Part shown: piece after piece, positions 6,167 through 8,018 of the stretch | How the letters are laid out: each line of letters starts with the position of its first letter | How positions within the stretch are numbered: position 1 is the first letter of the stretch | From: an uncultured beta proteobacterium | GTDB lineage: Bacteria; Pseudomonadota; Gammaproteobacteria; Burkholderiales; Burkholderiaceae_C | Assembly: GCA_903958915.1 (NCBI GenBank) | Contig: CAJBVC010000873.1 | Coordinates: forward strand, 1-8,018 | Reading direction: 5' to 3' | Length of the DNA stretch: 8,018 nt | Translations under genes and position numbers: made by a program | Notes under the pieces: generated by a model | Told to the model about the DNA's origin: nothing | What the model saw: only the letters and a program-made list of their open reading frames with translations | Databases searched by the model: none

Positions 6167-7696
6167 ATGTCAGACGATCTCGTTTTCAGCGACGAACCTG
6201 TTGAGTCCACCAGTTTTCCAGCCACGCGCGCCTGGCACATTCTGGTGGTGGACGATGAACCCGCCGTGCATGAGGTCACCAAACTGGTGATGGCAGGCTT
6301 CACCATGGACGGCCGGTCCCTGCAATTTACCCACTGCTACAGTGCCAGCGAAGCCCGTGCAGTCCTGTCCGAGCCCAACGACATCGCCCTGATATTGCTC
6401 GATGTGGTGATGGAGACCGAGCATGCAGGCCTGGATTTGGCGCGCCATATCCGTGAAGTGATCGGCAATCTCAACGTACGCATCATTTTGCGCACCGGCC
6501 AACCTGGGCAGGCTCCCGAAGAGCAAGTCATCCGGGACTACGACATCAACGACTACAAGGAAAAGACCGATCTGACGCGGCGTAAGCTCATTACGGTCTT
6601 TTACGCCGGCCTGCGTGCCTACCGCGACCTGTTGCGCATTGAAAATGCCCGCCAGGGGCTGCACCGTTCGATTGAGGCGATTGGGCACGTCTACACCTCG
6701 CAGAATTTGCGCAGTTTTGCGTCGGCTGTGCTGGAGCAGGTCAACTACCTGCTCGATCTCAAGGGCGAAGGACTGTGCGCCAGCCGTATGTCGGCCTACA
6801 CTGCCAGTTCGGCCAACGGCCACATCCGTGTGCTGGCGGCGACCAGCGCCTACTCCCGGCTGCTGGTGGATGAAGAAATAAAAAATCTGCCCGTCGATGT
6901 TCAGGCCGCACTCCAACGCACGCTGTCAGAGAAATGCGCCCACCATGGCGAACGTCACTATGCAGGCTACTTTCGCACCAAGGCCGGTAGCGAGAGCATG
7001 ATCTACATGGCCTTTCCCGAGCAGATCAAATCGACCGCCCTGGCATTGCTCGAGACTTTTTCTGCCAATGTCGCCGTGGCCTACGATGGGCTGCTATTGC
7101 GCGAAGAAACCGATAGCGCGCAGCGCGCGACCATCAGCATCCTCGGCGGAGCGATTGAAAGCCGCTCACGGGAAGCGTCCTTGCACTTGCAGCGCGTGGG
7201 CGATGTGGCGGTCTTGCTGGCGCAGCACAGCGGGCTCAACGAGCACGAATGGGAACTGCTGCGTATTGCGGCATCGCTCCATGACGTTGGCAAAGTCTGC
7301 ATTGCAGAAAGTATCCTGAACAAGCCCGGCCCGCTGTCCGACGAGGAATGGAGCATTATGAAGACCCACGCAGAACTCGGGCAGACGATGTTGTCGCGCT
7401 CCAGTCTGCGCGTGCATGAGATGGCAGCCCTGATTGCCAAAGAGCACCACGAGCGGTGGGACGGAACCGGTTACCCGCTCGGGCTACAGGGGGACAGCAT
7501 CAGTCTGGCAGGACGAATCTCCGCAGTGGCCGATGTGCTCGATTCACTGGTGGGGGTGCGCTGCTACAAGGCAGCCTGGCCGCTGCAGGAGGCGCTGCAG
7601 TACCTGTACGACAACGCGGGGACCCAGTTTGACCCTTCCCTCATTGCAATCGTGCGCGAACAGCGTGCCGCGATCGAAGCCATTTACGCCGATTGA
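6167..7696 (+). CDS. Response regulator with receiver, DUF3369-type middle domain and HD-GYP phosphodiesterase domain
   Basis: A 509-residue cytoplasmic regulator, probably hydrolysing cyclic di-GMP in response to phosphorylation. The receiver domain is at about 22-150: acidic residues Asp29-Asp30, phospho-site Asp79 (ILLDVVM), Thr110 (ILRTGQP) and Lys133 (DYKEKTDL). Residues about 155-312 form a middle region like the DUF3369 domain often found in such proteins. The HD-GYP domain spans about 320-505: Glu336 and His340 (EASLH), HDVGK at 372-376, His401, HHERWDGTGYP at 427-437 and Asp456 (AVADVLD). These cover the metal ligands of characterised HD-GYP enzymes, and GYP is intact, so activity is expected. 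RpfG is a relative in overall plan, but the DUF3369-type insert makes this another subfamily. No partner kinase, GGDEF or EAL gene is in the window. The start ATG has only a weak ribosome site; the next in-frame Met (47) would remove part of the receiver. Confidence 0.92.
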   Translation: MSDDLVFSDEPVESTSFPATRAWHILVVDDEPAVHEVTKLVMAGFTMDGRSLQFTHCYSASEARAVLSEPNDIALILLDVVMETEHAGLDLARHIREVIGNLNVRIILRTGQPGQAPEEQVIRDYDINDYKEKTDLTRRKLITVFYAGLRAYRDLLRIENARQGLHRSIEAIGHVYTSQNLRSFASAVLEQVNYLLDLKGEGLCASRMSAYTASSANGHIRVLAATSAYSRLLVDEEIKNLPVDVQAALQRTLSEKCAHHGERHYAGYFRTKAGSESMIYMAFPEQIKSTALALLETFSANVAVAYDGLLLREETDSAQRATISILGGAIESRSREASLHLQRVGDVAVLLAQHSGLNEHEWELLRIAASLHDVGKVCIAESILNKPGPLSDEEWSIMKTHAELGQTMLSRSSLRVHEMAALIAKEHHERWDGTGYPLGLQGDSISLAGRISAVADVLDSLVGVRCYKAAWPLQEALQYLYDNAGTQFDPSLIAIVREQRAAIEAIYAD

Positions 7697-7703
7697 CGGT
7701 CGC

Positions 7704-8018
7704 TCACACGCCCAGTTGCGGCGCTTGCGCCGGACGCTGCGTCGCAAACAGGTAATTGACCGAAGTGTCGTCACTTAACCAGTAGCGCTTGGTGAGCGGG
7801 TTGTATTGCATGCCACGGGTATGCTTCAAGTCCAACCCTGCGCGGCGGCAAAAACCGGCCAGTTCGCTTGGACGCACCATCTTGGCGTACTCGTGCGTAC
7901 CACGCGGCAACATGTTCAGAACGTACTCTGCACCCACAATGGCCAGCAGAAACGACTTGGGATTGCGGTTCAGGGTAGAAAAGAACACCCATCCGCCCGG
8001 CTTGACCAGGGTCGCACA
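7704..8018 (-). CDS. ubiG: Ubiquinone biosynthesis O-methyltransferase UbiG, C-terminal part (cut by window edge)
   Basis: The last 104 residues of a SAM-dependent methyltransferase that performs both O-methylation steps of ubiquinone synthesis. The visible part starts [19 protein letters not shown] and goes on with [25 protein letters not shown] and [12 protein letters not shown]...VNYLF, nearly the wording of E. coli UbiG ([36 protein letters not shown]). The SAM-binding motif I and the N-terminus lie beyond the right edge. A GTG at 7988 is internal and is not the start. The gene converges on the HD-GYP regulator with only 7 bases between the stop codons. Confidence 0.95.
   Translation of the reverse strand, partial: CATLVKPGGWVFFSTLNRNPKSFLLAIVGAEYVLNMLPRGTHEYAKMVRPSELAGFCRRAGLDLKHTRGMQYNPLTKRYWLSDDTSVNYLFATQRPAQAPQLGV

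Noticed and set aside
7721..7740. GC-rich hairpin near the end of ubiG as a bidirectional terminator
   Set aside because: GGCGC/GCGCC can pair, but it is within ubiG coding sequence and no T-tract follows on either strand.
1..8018. CRISPR array, insertion sequence, prophage, toxin-antitoxin or defence system
   Set aside because: No regularly spaced repeats, transposase, integrase, phage or toxin-like proteins are seen; every large region is explained by ordinary chromosomal genes.

Overview
The window looks like chromosomal core DNA of a betaproteobacterium, most likely Burkholderiales, family Comamonadaceae (Rhodoferax/Polaromonas/Acidovorax type). This rests on the gene order glnA - DUF4124 protein - ntrB - ntrC, on the wording of the NtrC, NtrB and RsuA proteins, and on a short interspersed sequence that resembles a repeat I remember from that family. 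The genus is inference; nothing in the window settles it.

Layout. Seven genes read leftward on the minus strand, in transcription order: rsuA (16S rRNA pseudouridine synthase), an EI24-domain membrane protein, a CinA/MoaB-like molybdopterin-binding-domain protein, glnA (glutamine synthetase), a small secreted DUF4124 protein, ntrB, and the first 60 codons of ntrC, which runs off the left edge. One gene reads rightward (6167-7696): a response regulator with REC, DUF3369-type middle and HD-GYP parts. It diverges from rsuA and converges, with a 7-base gap, on the C-terminal end of ubiG, which enters from the right edge on the minus strand.

The left half is a nitrogen-control locus. GlnA makes glutamine from ammonia, and NtrB/NtrC form the two-component system that senses nitrogen status through PII and activates sigma-54 promoters. 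The DNA upstream of glnA carries what such a circuit needs: a sigma-54 -24/-12 element (GG-N10-GC) 47 bases from the start codon, and an NtrC-type dyad about 170 bases upstream of the predicted transcript start. The glnA product also has the adenylylation tyrosine, so both transcriptional and post-translational control are supported. A hairpin terminator with a T-rich tail follows glnA and separates it from DUF4124-ntrB-ntrC, where ntrB appears to start at a TTG codon 8 bases after the preceding stop.

The middle block (rsuA, EI24, CinA-like) looks like a housekeeping transcription unit; the last two genes overlap by ATGA. The most unusual point is that rsuA seems to carry an in-frame remnant of a dispersed intergenic repeat inside its S4 domain. 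The right-hand HD-GYP regulator keeps all the metal-binding positions expected of an active cyclic-di-GMP phosphodiesterase.

I see no mobile element, CRISPR array, RNA gene or clearly undescribed multi-gene system. The findings are regulatory and small-scale.
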